Positions 8,967-18,047 are shown, counted from the first letter of the stretch. The stretch is DNA of 64,000 nt from Anaerococcus rubeinfantis (GCF_001487145.1 NZ_LN913016.1:62001-126000); one strand, 5' to 3'. Numbers and translations: made by a program. Notes: a model not told the origin generated them from the sequence alone.

Positions 8967-9731
8967 ATGAGTAGTAGTGTAAGATTAAACGAAGTAGAAA
9001 GATTTATACAAATAAATAATGAAGTAAGTGTATCTGAAATAAGCGAAAAGCGGGGTATTACGGAAGAAACTGTTCGTAGAGATCTTGACAAGCTAGTTCA
9101 TAAAGGAATTATAGAAAGAGTTCATGGCGGAGCAATTTGGGTTAAAGATAGTGATATAAATAAAAGTGAAATAGATTACTATAAAAGACAAGCTATGAAT
9201 ATAAAAGAAAAAAGAAAAATTGCTCTTATTGCTAAAGATTTAATAAAATCAAAAAGAACTATTTTCTGTGATTCCAGTTCAACATGTATAGAAACATTAA
9301 AATTATTAAAAGATGAAACAGAAATTGTAGTAGTAACAAACTCTTGTGAAATCTTTAAAGAAATTAATATATATAAACCCAATTTAATATCTACAGGAGG
9401 TATCTTTAATCAAAATTCTCTTTCATATCAAGGAAACGTTGCTAAAGATACAATAAAAAAATATAATGCCGAGCTTGCAATAATAGGAAGTAGAGGCTTA
9501 GATATAAATGCGGGGGCAACAGATTCATATGATAATGAATTCGAAATAAAAAAAGAAATGATAGATAGAGCTAAAGAAGTTGCTTTATTAGTAGATAATT
9601 CAAAGTTTGATAGAATTGCATTTATAAAATTAACTGATTTGGAAGATATTGACTATATTATAACCGATAAAAAGCCAAGTTCCAGATGGGTAGATTTTTG
9701 CAATAAAAATCATATAAAACTTCTTTTTTAA
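8967..9731 (+). CDS. DeoR-family transcriptional regulator of the sugar operon
   Basis: This 254-residue regulator has an N-terminal winged helix (SVSEISEKRGITEETVRRDL, about 20-45). The DeoR hallmark ERVHGGA follows, then a C-terminal sugar-phosphate isomerase-like sensor domain with DSSST. Such proteins typically repress sugar operons and release DNA on binding a phosphorylated intermediate. It lies 60 bp after the aldo/keto reductase, preceded by ttaggagag, and is co-directional with the catabolic genes. It probably controls the promoter at 1786, although no operator repeat was confidently found. Confidence 0.92.
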   Translation: MSSSVRLNEVERFIQINNEVSVSEISEKRGITEETVRRDLDKLVHKGIIERVHGGAIWVKDSDINKSEIDYYKRQAMNIKEKRKIALIAKDLIKSKRTIFCDSSSTCIETLKLLKDETEIVVVTNSCEIFKEINIYKPNLISTGGIFNQNSLSYQGNVAKDTIKKYNAELAIIGSRGLDINAGATDSYDNEFEIKKEMIDRAKEVALLVDNSKFDRIAFIKLTDLEDIDYIITDKKPSSRWVDFCNKNHIKLLF

Positions 9732-9751
9732 ACATTTATTAGGAGGAAAAA

Positions 9752-11110
9752 ATGAAGACAAAAAAGCAATCATCAATAATGGAAAAGATGATACTTGCTT
9801 TACTTTTGGGATTTGTCATAGGCGGTATCCTTACCTATATAAGAGAAATAAATGGAATTAATAGCAACATTTGGAAAACGATTGACAAGATTTTGCTTAT
9901 GGATATTACAAAAGCAAAGGGCTTCGATGGACTTGGACTTTTATATATAATAAGTCAATTATTTATGAGAGGCTTGCAATTGGCAATAGTACCATTGGTA
10001 CTCACATCATTGCCCTTAGCTATAAACTCACTTGGTGAACCAAAAAAAATAGGTGGTATCGCAGTAAAAACTCTTCTTACTTTCATATCATTTTATGTAG
10101 TGATAGCTGCAATAGCAGGGGTTATAGCTTATACAATAAGACAAGCAGGTGGCTTTAATGTAGATTTGCCAAAAAATGAAGCAACAGAGCTTGTAACAAT
10201 GGAGGCATATAATCCATTAACAGTCTTAGTTAATGCTGTTCCAAGCAATATTTTTGAAGTCTTATCTTCAAATAATCAAATATTATCTGTAGTAATTGTT
10301 GGAATAATTATAGGTGTTGCCTTAATATTTATGGCAAAAGAAGGAGAACCTATAATACGATTATTCGAATCTTTCAATACATTAATACAAAAATATATAA
10401 ATTTTTTAATTAATTATCTAAGTCCACTAGCAATATTTTGTATGGTAGCTAGAGCACTTGCAGTTTATGGTATAGAATATATAAAACCTACAATGGTATG
10501 GATGATAACAACATCATTGACATCATTATTGTTAGTTTTCACTATATATCCTATAGGTATACTATTATTTGCGAAATTAAATCCGATACCATTTATAAAG
10601 AAAACGTTTAAGGTTGGCTTGTTTGCAGCAGCAACCAATTCTTCTGCAGCAACCTTACCTCTTAATGTAAAAACTTGTAATGAAGAATTAGGTTGTAAAA
10701 GTGAGATAACAAGTTTTGTATTGCCTACGGGTATGACCATAAATATGAATGGAACAACCCTAATGCACATTATTTCAATAACTTTTATTGGAACAGCTGC
10801 AGGAATGGAGATAACACCACTTACCCTTGTTGTTACAGCCTTTTTGTCAATATGTATGGCTATAGGAACGCCAGCAATTCCGGTTGCAGGAACCACAATG
10901 GTTTATGTAGTAATGATGGGTTTGGGTTGGACTTCAGAGCTTGCGCTAATAGGATACTCATTGGTACTTGCAATGAATTACTTGCCAGGAATGCTAGTTA
11001 TAACTCTTAATGTAATAGGAGATGCAGCAACAAACTTAATTGTAAATAAATCTGAAGGCTTATTGAATGAAGATTTATATTATAACAAAAAAATTGATTC
11101 TAAATATTAA
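9752..11110 (+). CDS. SLC1-family dicarboxylate/amino acid:cation symporter
   Basis: This 452-residue member of the glutamate/dicarboxylate (DAACS, SLC1) symporter family has the family hallmarks. These are the serine-rich re-entrant loop (ATNSSAATLP), the unwound helix 7 motif MNMNGT and the second hairpin VAGTT. It imports acidic or neutral amino acids or C4 acids with Na+ or H+. It starts 20 nt after the DeoR gene with ttaggagg, so it may be co-transcribed. Its terminator has been lost: only one arm of a hairpin (tgatgttgcagaat, 11121-11134) remains before the IS256 end. Confidence 0.92.
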   Translation: MKTKKQSSIMEKMILALLLGFVIGGILTYIREINGINSNIWKTIDKILLMDITKAKGFDGLGLLYIISQLFMRGLQLAIVPLVLTSLPLAINSLGEPKKIGGIAVKTLLTFISFYVVIAAIAGVIAYTIRQAGGFNVDLPKNEATELVTMEAYNPLTVLVNAVPSNIFEVLSSNNQILSVVIVGIIIGVALIFMAKEGEPIIRLFESFNTLIQKYINFLINYLSPLAIFCMVARALAVYGIEYIKPTMVWMITTSLTSLLLVFTIYPIGILLFAKLNPIPFIKKTFKVGLFAAATNSSAATLPLNVKTCNEELGCKSEITSFVLPTGMTINMNGTTLMHIISITFIGTAAGMEITPLTLVVTAFLSICMAIGTPAIPVAGTTMVYVVMMGLGWTSELALIGYSLVLAMNYLPGMLVITLNVIGDAATNLIVNKSEGLLNEDLYYNKKIDSKY

Positions 11111-11140
11111 AAATCAAAGTTGATGTTGCAGAATAGGTGA

Positions 11141-12230
11141 GACTGTGTAAAATTTTGTGTATAGAAACCTCCTGATTAAGGTAAGTAAAAACTAATCAGG
11201 AGGAATTTTTATGCCAAGAAAAAGGCCAGAAACAATGGTAAGTAAAATAACCAACAAAATACTACCAACCATAGAAGAGTGGCAAAATAGACCACTAGAA
11301 AAAATCTATCCAATGGTCTTTTTAGACGCTATACACTACCACGTAAGAGAAAACAACATAGTAGTCAAAAAAGCAGTCTACATTGCCCTAGGCTACAACC
11401 TAGAAGGATTTAAAGAAATACTAGGAATATACCCAAAGGGCATACTATGGGTAGGAGAAAATGAATCAAGCAAATACTGGCTTTTAGTATTAAATGGTCT
11501 AAAAGAAAGAGGATTAGAAGATGTATTAATCTTCTCAACAGATACCCTCCCAGGATTCACACAAGCCATAGAAGCAGTATATCCAAGAGCAGAAATACAA
11601 AAATGCATAATACATCAGATAAGAAACTCCACAAAGTATGTATTCTACAAAGACATAAAAGAATTAATGAAAGACTTAAAAGCAGTATACAAGGCATCAA
11701 CAGAAGACTTAGCCTTAACAAATCTAGGAATCTTTGAAGAAAAATGGGGTAAAAAATATCCAATGAGCGTAAACACTTGGAAAAACAACTGGACAGAATT
11801 ATCAACATATTTCAAATATCCAGAAGGAATAAGAAAACTAATCTATACAACAAATGCAATGGAAAACTTCAATAGGCAACTAAGAAAAGTAACCAAAAAT
11901 AAAACCATATTTCCAAATGACTATGCCCTACAAAAAAGCTTGTATCTAGCAATGGTAGATGCCTCAAGTAATTGGACATATAGAATACGAGGCTGGGATC
12001 AAATACTATCCCAATTATCAATATTTTTTGAAGGGAGGTTCTAATCAAGATAAAAATTTAATATGAAATCGGCTGCAAATTTTCATGAAAATTTGACAGT
12101 TTATTAAGCCCAAGTAAAATAAAGAAAAGTTCCATTCCTATAGGAATGGACAAACATTGATACATAAAAAATGTATCAACCCTTACCCTTTAATCAGGAT
12201 TTAGGTTGATACACAAAATTATTTACAGAC
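11141..12230 (+). mobile_element. IS256-family insertion sequence with internal deletion
   Basis: The element is bounded by imperfect inverted repeats. The left end gactgtgtaaaattttgtgt at 11141 matches the reverse complement of the sequence ending at 12230. At about 1.09 kb it is shorter than the usual 1.3 kb, because the transposase lacks its N-terminal part. No 8-9 bp target duplication is visible; the right flank runs directly into the IS110-type element. The left end abuts the half-hairpin of the upstream gene's terminator. It is unlikely to transpose by itself. Confidence 0.8.
11211..12044 (+). pseudogene. IS256-family transposase, N-terminally deleted
   Basis: This 277-residue product covers only the catalytic two thirds of a Mutator/IS256 transposase, which is normally about 400 residues. 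The DDE acid residues can be followed: Asp in VFLDAIHY (about 49), Asp in FSTDTLPGF (about 109; usually TDGLPG) and Glu in TTNAMENFN (about 223). The first residues (MPRKR) look like the original start, joined to sequence normally found around residue 120 (TMVSKITNKIL). An in-frame internal deletion of roughly 110-120 codons is therefore likely. The aggagg at 11201 still provides good initiation. It is probably inactive because the DNA-binding domain is missing. Confidence 0.85.
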
Positions 12231-13380
12231 CCAATTTGACCATAGGAAACAAGCCCTCTTGTTTGGGCTTTTTTCTATTTTTATTTTTTTATGCAGCTTT
12301 TTGAAATTATTCCTTGCTTTTTTCATACATAAAATTGTCATATATAGTACTTTTCTTAATATTGGATTTCCTCTTTTGGATATTTTTCTTTGTTTTGCAC
12401 TAAAGTTTCCTGATTGATATGGTGGTGAATCTATCCCTGCAAATGATATTAGACTTTTCTTGTTTTTGTATTTTCTTATATCTCCTATTTCTGATGTTAT
12501 TTGTAGTGCTAATTTTTCTCCTATGCCTGAAAATTCTTTTGCTATTTTGTATTCTTCTAATTCTGTGGCGATTTCTTTCATTTGTGATAGAATATTATTG
12601 AGAGTTTTGTTTATTACTCTTAGAAATTCAATTGAGTCTAGGACATTCGCATCTATTTTTGAGTTACTAGATGAGATTGTTGGGATTGATTCTAAGGCAT
12701 TTTGGTAAATGGTTATTGCTTTTTGTGCATTTGGATGATATCCCTTTTTCTTTGCCCATTTTTCATAATCATTTACAAATTGCTCTTGACTTCTTTTTAA
12801 TATCTTTTCACTATTTGACCATTTTTCTACAAAGTCTATTAGTTTATCTTTTTGATAGTTACCATTTGCATGGGGGATTAGTTTTTTTAGTCCTGGATGT
12901 CTTTTTTCTATTTCTTTGTCTAGATAGTTTAAGTGATTTATTCTTATCTTTTGGTAATGTTGATAGGATCTGTTTAATTGTTTTAATCTTACATATTCTT
13001 CTTTATCTTCTTTGTACTCTATTAGATCATTCCAGTTCATTAAACCATATTCAGCTATGTGTATGGCATCTTTTTTATCTGTTTTTACATTTCTAAAACT
13101 TAAGGCTTGGCAAAATCTTTTCATTTTTAATGGATTTATTACACTTACAAAAAACCCTTCATTTACTAAACTAATTAAGATAGGAATATGATAAATTTCT
13201 GTTGCTTCCATAACTATTTTTACATCTGATTCTAATGATTTGATTTTATTAATTAATTAATTTATTTACATCATTTTTTACATGATAAATATTAAATGGT
13301 TTAAAGATGACTTCTTTTCCAAATCCTAAGGCTGCGACTGTACTTTTAGATTTTGATACATCAATTCCTATTGAAATCAT
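12219..13380 (-). pseudogene. IS110-family (DEDD) transposase, frameshifted and 3'-truncated
   Basis: The start at 13380 follows ggaggtattt and encodes MISIGIDVSKSKSTVAALGF, the first Asp of the DEDD RuvC-like domain. The frame breaks at 13249-13265, where a tandem TTAA tract has slipped and gives an early stop. The next frame continues with VMEATEIYH and FRNVKTDKKDAIHIA (second acidic cluster). It then runs through a coiled-coil middle to the C-terminal Transposase_20 domain (EFSGIGEKLALQITSEIGD; FAGIDSPPYQSG), which bears the catalytic serine region. The last 15 residues read into neighbouring DNA, so the natural C-terminus is missing. It should be inactive unless the frameshift is bypassed. 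Confidence 0.85.
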
Positions 13381-13389
13381 AAATACCTC

Positions 13390-13547
13390 CAATAAATTTT
13401 TACCTACCTACACAATTATCCACTCAGTTTAGCTCGTTACACGGGTGTATAAACCCAACCTGCTTAATCGAATTCTTGATAATGAAAGGTAGCAGACTGT
13501 TTCGACTACGGGTGTATTATCCCAAATGGGCTGCGTCTGTTACCTTC
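13390..13547 (-). ncRNA. Candidate IS110 bridge RNA (guide RNA) locus
   Basis: The segment lies just upstream of the IS110-type transposase start, where the IS110 subgroup encodes its bridge RNA. On the minus strand a TATAAT (13548-13553) precedes a strong stem. Arms at 13535-13546 and 13486-13497 pair 11 of 12 bases around a 37-nt loop. A 16-nt motif beginning acgggtgtat occurs at 13508-13523 inside this loop and again at 13441-13456 further on (14 of 16 identical), as expected if both a target-binding and a donor-binding loop are present. The length of about 155 nt is close to known examples. RNA expression and guide assignments are inferred. Confidence 0.5.
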
Positions 13548-13561
13548 ATTATATTAAAAAA

Positions 13562-13597
13562 AGTGTAGGTAGAAAGTTTTTTCTACTTACACTTTTA
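13562..13597. terminator. Hairpin at the outer part of the IS110 end
   Basis: The arms agtgtaggtaga and tctacttacact pair 11 of 12 around a T-rich loop. It is flanked by A-run and T-run sequence, so it could stop transcription entering the element from either side and insulate the candidate guide RNA. Confidence 0.5.
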
Positions 13598-13631
13598 TAG
13601 TACTAAATGAGAGATTTTTAGTTTGTCAACA

Positions 13632-13668
13632 GACTGGGCTATGAGTTTTGCTCATAGTCTTTTTATTT
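13632..13668 (+). terminator. Rho-independent terminator-like hairpin before the GNAT gene
   Basis: The arms gctatgag and ctcatagt pair around ttttg and are followed by ctttttatttt. It lies between the IS110 end and the GNAT promoter. The gene it originally served is unclear because of the insertions upstream. Confidence 0.55.
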
Positions 13669-13727
13669 TCAAAATAAAAGAAATTTTACCAATTTAAATA
13701 AAAACTATTTTAATGTATAATAAATGT

Positions 13728-14234
13728 ATGAGAATAGCAGAAATTAAAGATTTAGATGAAATAATGATAATAATAAATGATGGGAAAAAAGCTTTGAAAA
13801 ATGATGGAGTTGACCAATGGCAAAATGGGCTTCCTGATAGAAAGGGGATTTGTGAAAATATTTTGACAGGAGAAAGTTTTGTCTATGAGGAAAATGGGGA
13901 GATTTTATCTTTTGCTTATTTGAAAAAGGATTATGAAGAAGATTATAGGGAAATTGAAAAGGATTTTAAAAATCATGGACCTCATCTTACAATTCACAGA
14001 CTAAGTGTAAGAGAAAGTGCAAAGAAAAAGGGGGTTGCCAAGAAATTTTTTGATGAAATTATAGGATATGGGAAAAATTTAAAAATGGAGGCTATAAGAA
14101 TTGACACTAATCCAGATAATTTTAAAATGCAAAACTTGATTGAGAAATTTTCTTTTAAAAAGGTAGGAATTTGTACGGTTGATGATAAAATAAAAAGATC
14201 AAAAAGATATGTTTATGAGTTGATTTTATGGTAA
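13728..14234 (+). CDS. GNAT-family N-acetyltransferase
   Basis: This is a 168-residue acetyltransferase of the GNAT fold, which uses acetyl-CoA to acetylate an amine. The central strand and the acetyl-CoA loop are seen as LTIHRLSVRESAKKKGVAKKFFDEI (split: LTIHRLSV then the R/G-rich loop). Then comes the IRIDTNPDNFKMQNLIEKFSF segment typical of the family (read in two parts). I prefer the ATG at 13728 over the one at 13713, because a TATAAT-like box (13717-13722) covers the upstream codons. The message may be leaderless, with no ribosome binding site visible. Its stop overlaps the helicase start by 7 nt. Substrate unknown. Confidence 0.8.
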   Translation: MRIAEIKDLDEIMIIINDGKKALKNDGVDQWQNGLPDRKGICENILTGESFVYEENGEILSFAYLKKDYEEDYREIEKDFKNHGPHLTIHRLSVRESAKKKGVAKKFFDEIIGYGKNLKMEAIRIDTNPDNFKMQNLIEKFSFKKVGICTVDDKIKRSKRYVYELILW

Positions 14235-16816
14235 ATGAAAAACAAAAAATAATAATTGATGAGGCGAGGCTTCCAGCGGCGGTTTTGGCTGGTCCTGGGA
14301 CTGGAAAAACTTTTACTCTTGTTCAAAAAATTATTTCTTTGATAAAAAATGATGGGATTAGCCCCAATAAAATTCTTGTTACAACCTTTACCAAAAAGGC
14401 TGCAAATGAGCTAATTGAAAGGGTTGAGTCAAATCTTAAAAAAGAAAATATAAAGGCTGATACTTCCAATATGCTAATTGGAAATTTTCACTCCCTTGCC
14501 CTTTCTTTTTTGAAAGAATACAAGTCTTTTGGACAAAATATTTTTGATCCTTTGGTTATTGATTCTTACCTTGAGGGATATTTGATTGAAAAAAATATGG
14601 GGATTTTTGAAGATATTCCAAATTTTTCAAAATTTATTTCTTATAATGAAGTGGGTCAAATTCAGGGGATTTTTGAAAGTATTACAAATAATTTGGTCGA
14701 TTTAAATGACCTTCGTGATTCAGATAATCCTCGTGATAATTTTGCTCTTGAAATTTATTTGAAATGGGCAAATTTTCTTGACCAAAATAAGCTTATAAAT
14801 TACCAAATGATTTTGAAAAAATTCTACGACCTATTAAATGATCCACTTTATGGGGAAAAAATCAGGGATAGGATTGATTTTGTAATAATTGATGAGTACC
14901 AAGATACAAACACCATCCAAGAAGAAATTACTTTTGGCCTTTGTAAGGGAAAAAATCTCATGGTTTTTGGGGATGATGACCAGGCTCTTTATTCATTTAG
15001 GGGGGCAAGTCCTCAAAATTTGAGGGATTTTGACAAGGCTTGTAAGAAAAATCTCAAAAAAGAGGCGAATTTTTATAACCTTGAAATAAATTATAGGTCA
15101 AACCAAGAAATAATCGATAAGTCCAAGGATTTTCTTGTAAATTCAAGAGCTTTTGACTTTGAAAAAATTAAAAATTTAAGGTCTCATGATGGGGAAAAAA
15201 ATGAAAATTCCCTTGTAAGGGCGAGGGCGAATGAATATGAAAATATTGAAAATATAGTAAAATTTTTAAATAAAAAAATAAATTTAAACCAAATTGCCTT
15301 TCTTTTTCCATCATTAAATGGAGATTATCCAAAGAACTTGCAAACTTATTTTGAAAATCATGGGATAAATGTCCTAAATAAATCTTCCAAATTGTTTTTT
15401 AAAAGAAGAGAAATAAGACTTTGCCTTTTTGTAATTTTGTCAATTTTTTCTAAAAAACCCAAAAAACTCACAGGGTCAAATCCAGACAAGTACAAGTGGA
15501 CTCAAGAGACAAATTTCAAAAAATATATAGGGGGAATTTTTGACGATGAGGAATTTACAAAAAACCAAGAATTAAAGACCTATGTAAAGGAAGAAAAATT
15601 AAAGCTAAGTGAAAATAAGTCCTACACCGAAATTTTATATAGGGCTTTTGGCCTTGAAATTTTTAGGGAGATTTTGGATAAAAGTCTAGAAGATCAAAAT
15701 TCTATAAGAGAGCTTTCAAATATAGGAAAATTCACATCAATACTTTCAGATTTTACAAATCTTTGTGGTTTTGATATTAATTTTTATAAGAAGTCTGTTG
15801 ACTTAATTTATGGCTATATTTTTTATCTTTTTAAAAATTCTGCCATAAGTGAATTTGAAAATTTTGATAGTCCAAAAAATTCAGTAATTTTTTCAACTAT
15901 CCACCAAGCAAAGGGACTTGAATATGATGTTGTCTTTGTTTCAAGCCTGTATGATAATCCAAGAAGAGATAGGTCTGCCTTTAGTCCAAAGCTTGAAGGC
16001 AAAAAAGAAAGTGATTTTCTAAAAAATTTCTACAGAAAATATTACACAGCCTTTACCAGGGCGAAAAATCTTTTGGTAATTTTGGACAATTCAGAAAATT
16101 CTTACATGAAATCTTTCACATCGACTCTAAATTCATCGTCAATTTTAAAGACTATTGATTTTAAATTTAAAGACCAAGAAATAAAAAAGGAAATTTTGGC
16201 ATACACAACTGATATTTCTATCTACAAGTCTTGTCCATTAAAATATAAATTTATAAGACTCTTAGAATTTAGAAAAGAAAAAACTAAGGCCTTGGATTTT
16301 GGTTCAAAAGTCCACAGCCTTGCAGAATATCTTACAAATCTAAAAAAAGAAAATATTTCTTATGATACAATAAATGAATTTATCAAAGAAAACAAAGAAT
16401 TTCAAAAGCCTATAGCAAATTTTATAAATAGAAATTTCCCAATAAAAGAATCCGAGATGAACATAAAGCTTGACAGAAATTTTTATATTCTCCAAGGAAA
16501 TATCGATATAATCCTTGAAAATGGAAGCATTATTGACATAAAAACTGGAAAAGTAGATGAAAATAATCTTATTTCATATAAAAACCAGCTACTTACTTAC
16601 TACAATTTGTTAGTCTATAATAATAAAAAAGTAGAAAGGATGTTTTTATATTTTATAGAAGAAGATAAGCTAATAGAAGTTAAAAACTCAAATTTTAATA
16701 TGAAATACATCGATGAAATAGGAAAAAATATAGTAGAAAAAAATATAGAAATAAGGACAGAAGACAAAAAAGAATGCAAATTCTGTCCCATGGCACATTT
16801 TTGTGGGAGAACTTGA
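14228..16816 (+). CDS. UvrD/Rep-type superfamily 1 helicase fused to a PD-(D/E)XK Fe-S nuclease domain
   Basis: This is an 862-residue protein. SF1 helicase motifs appear in order: Walker A AGPGTGKT (21-28), TFTKKAA (Ia), IDEYQDTN (II, 221-228), GDDDQALYSFRGA (III), INYRSN (IV), TIHQAKGLEYD (V) and YTAFTRAK (VI). After about residue 640 comes a RecB-like nuclease with GNIDII and IDIKTGK. Four cysteines (one in YKSCPLKY, then C850, C853 and C859) are placed as in AddB and Cas4-type 4Fe-4S nucleases. It should unwind and trim DNA in repair. It overlaps the GNAT gene and precedes padR. Its length is shorter than AddA or AddB, so it is a stand-alone helicase-nuclease. Confidence 0.88.
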   Translation: MVNEKQKIIIDEARLPAAVLAGPGTGKTFTLVQKIISLIKNDGISPNKILVTTFTKKAANELIERVESNLKKENIKADTSNMLIGNFHSLALSFLKEYKSFGQNIFDPLVIDSYLEGYLIEKNMGIFEDIPNFSKFISYNEVGQIQGIFESITNNLVDLNDLRDSDNPRDNFALEIYLKWANFLDQNKLINYQMILKKFYDLLNDPLYGEKIRDRIDFVIIDEYQDTNTIQEEITFGLCKGKNLMVFGDDDQALYSFRGASPQNLRDFDKACKKNLKKEANFYNLEINYRSNQEIIDKSKDFLVNSRAFDFEKIKNLRSHDGEKNENSLVRARANEYENIENIVKFLNKKINLNQIAFLFPSLNGDYPKNLQTYFENHGINVLNKSSKLFFKRREIRLCLFVILSIFSKKPKKLTGSNPDKYKWTQETNFKKYIGGIFDDEEFTKNQELKTYVKEEKLKLSENKSYTEILYRAFGLEIFREILDKSLEDQNSIRELSNIGKFTSILSDFTNLCGFDINFYKKSVDLIYGYIFYLFKNSAISEFENFDSPKNSVIFSTIHQAKGLEYDVVFVSSLYDNPRRDRSAFSPKLEGKKESDFLKNFYRKYYTAFTRAKNLLVILDNSENSYMKSFTSTLNSSSILKTIDFKFKDQEIKKEILAYTTDISIYKSCPLKYKFIRLLEFRKEKTKALDFGSKVHSLAEYLTNLKKENISYDTINEFIKENKEFQKPIANFINRNFPIKESEMNIKLDRNFYILQGNIDIILENGSIIDIKTGKVDENNLISYKNQLLTYYNLLVYNNKKVERMFLYFIEEDKLIEVKNSNFNMKYIDEIGKNIVEKNIEIRTEDKKECKFCPMAHFCGRT

Positions 16817-16856
16817 TTAAGATCTACTATGCAATACAATGTTCTTAGGTGATAAA

Positions 16857-17192
16857 ATGAAATCTCAAATGCTAAAAGGACTTATCGAAGGGGTAATTCT
16901 TAAAATAATTAAAGAAAAAGAAACCTACGGCTATGAAATTGTTGAAACTTTGAGGCTAAACGGTTTTTATAATATGACAGAATCCACAGTCTATCCTATT
17001 TTGCAAAGACTTTCAAAAAAAGCTCTTATATTTTCTTCAAAAGAAAAATCAAAAGTTGGACCAAAAAGAAAATATTATTATATAACGCCCAAGGGCGAAG
17101 AATATTTAAAAGATTTTACCAAAGATTTTTTGGAATTAGATGAAAATGTAAGAAAAATATTAGGAGTTAAAAATGATAATGAGAGTAGATAA
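16857..17192 (+). CDS. PadR-family transcriptional regulator
   Basis: This 111-residue winged-helix protein belongs to the short PadR group. The core LKIIKEKETYGYEIVETLR, then MTESTVYPILQRL and GPKRKYYYITPKG (wing) are diagnostic. The start at 16857 is chosen because taggtgat lies 5-8 nt upstream; the ATG at 16839 would overlap this site. PadR proteins usually repress a transporter or stress gene, but none is adjacent. The next gene, rsuA-like, overlaps its 3' end by 20 nt, so the two are co-transcribed. Confidence 0.88.
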   Translation: MKSQMLKGLIEGVILKIIKEKETYGYEIVETLRLNGFYNMTESTVYPILQRLSKKALIFSSKEKSKVGPKRKYYYITPKGEEYLKDFTKDFLELDENVRKILGVKNDNESR

Positions 17193-17880
17193 AATGATTG
17201 GAAATGCCAATCTTGATACTAGAAAAAATATAAAGAAAAATGCAAAAAAAGGCGGACTTGTAATAAACGGAGAAATTATAAAAGATTCATCAGCAAAAGT
17301 TGACCCAAATTTAGATGAAGTTATATATATGGGCGAGCTTGTCGATTATTTTGAAAATATTTATATAATGATGAACAAAAGAGAGGGCCTAATTTGCCAA
17401 TCAAACGAACTTGATGGAACTGTAATGAGCGATCTTGATGAATTTTATTTAAATTTAGACCTAGCAATAGCAGGAAGGCTTGACAAAGATACTACAGGAC
17501 TTTTGTTAATGTCAACAGATGGAAAATTTATCCACAGGGTAATAAGCCCAAACTCAAATATTTGGAAAAAATATGAGGTAGAAACATCAAAAAAAATCGA
17601 TTCATCCCTTGTAGAAATTTTTAAAGAAGGCGTATATATAAAAGAAGACGATTATTATGCAAGAAGTGCAAGGCTTGAAATAATAGAAGAAAAAAAGGCC
17701 TATGTATATGTAACAGAAGGAAAATTTCACTTAGTAAAAAGATTGTTTTCAAATAACGACAATGAAGTAATAAAATTAAAAAGACTTGCTATAGGAGATT
17801 TAAAATTAGACCAAAGTTTAAATCCAGGTCAATATAGGGAACTAAGTGAAGAAGAAATAGAATTATTTACAAAAGAATAG
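17173..17880 (+). CDS. rsuA: 16S rRNA pseudouridine synthase, RsuA family
   Basis: This 235-residue RsuA/RluB/E/F-type enzyme has a short N-terminal S4 domain (RVDKMIGNANLDTRKNIKK, then GGLVINGEIIKDSSAKVDP) and the catalytic domain with GRLDKDTTGLLLMSTDG (catalytic D104). It should convert a uridine of 16S rRNA to pseudouridine; a 23S target cannot be excluded. The start at 17173 follows aggag with 6-nt spacing and overlaps padR. A 49-nt piece of this gene (17736-17784) recurs, with one mismatch, inside the IS3-type element at 24002-24050. The gene ends in a strong terminator. Confidence 0.88.
   Translation: MIMRVDKMIGNANLDTRKNIKKNAKKGGLVINGEIIKDSSAKVDPNLDEVIYMGELVDYFENIYIMMNKREGLICQSNELDGTVMSDLDEFYLNLDLAIAGRLDKDTTGLLLMSTDGKFIHRVISPNSNIWKKYEVETSKKIDSSLVEIFKEGVYIKEDDYYARSARLEIIEEKKAYVYVTEGKFHLVKRLFSNNDNEVIKLKRLAIGDLKLDQSLNPGQYRELSEEEIELFTKE
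17736..17784 (+). repeat. 49-nt segment of rsuA duplicated in IS3 copy 1
   Basis: This part of rsuA encodes the SNNDNEVIKLKR region. It is identical to 24002-24050 except for one base (t versus g at the eleventh position). The segment is native here, because the encoded residues fit the RsuA family. Confidence 0.9.
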
Positions 17881-17887
17881 AAATTTG

Positions 17888-17925
17888 TGTTGCAAAATTA
17901 AAATTAAATTTTGCAACATTTTTCA
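17888..17925 (+). terminator. Rho-independent terminator after rsuA
   Basis: A perfect 11-bp stem (tgttgcaaaat with attttgcaaca) has a 9-nt loop and a following T-run. The tgttgca/tgcaaca core is shared with other terminators in this window. Confidence 0.9.
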
Positions 17926-18047
17926 TTTTAACATTTAAATGAAAAATGATTTCAATAAATTATAAAAACAAATAAAATAAAGAAAGACTGATTTAGTGAG
18001 AAAAACTATAAAATATAAAATTTTAGAAAAAAATAAGATGAAATTGT

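Larger units (their letters stand above)
12231..13640 (-). mobile_element. IS110-family insertion sequence (degenerate), truncated at its transposase 3' end
   Basis: It consists of a broken IS110-type transposase gene on the minus strand plus about 240 nt of structured non-coding DNA upstream of its start (13381-13620). The 3' end of the transposase runs into the right end of the IS256 element, so the IS110 end on that side is probably lost. The outer boundary near 13620-13640 is uncertain because IS110 elements lack terminal inverted repeats. It is followed by a short hairpin with T-run at 13632-13664. Confidence 0.7.

Noticed and set aside
11132-12240. Target-site duplication for the IS256 element
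   Set aside because: The 9 nt on either side match at only four positions, no better than chance in AT-rich DNA.
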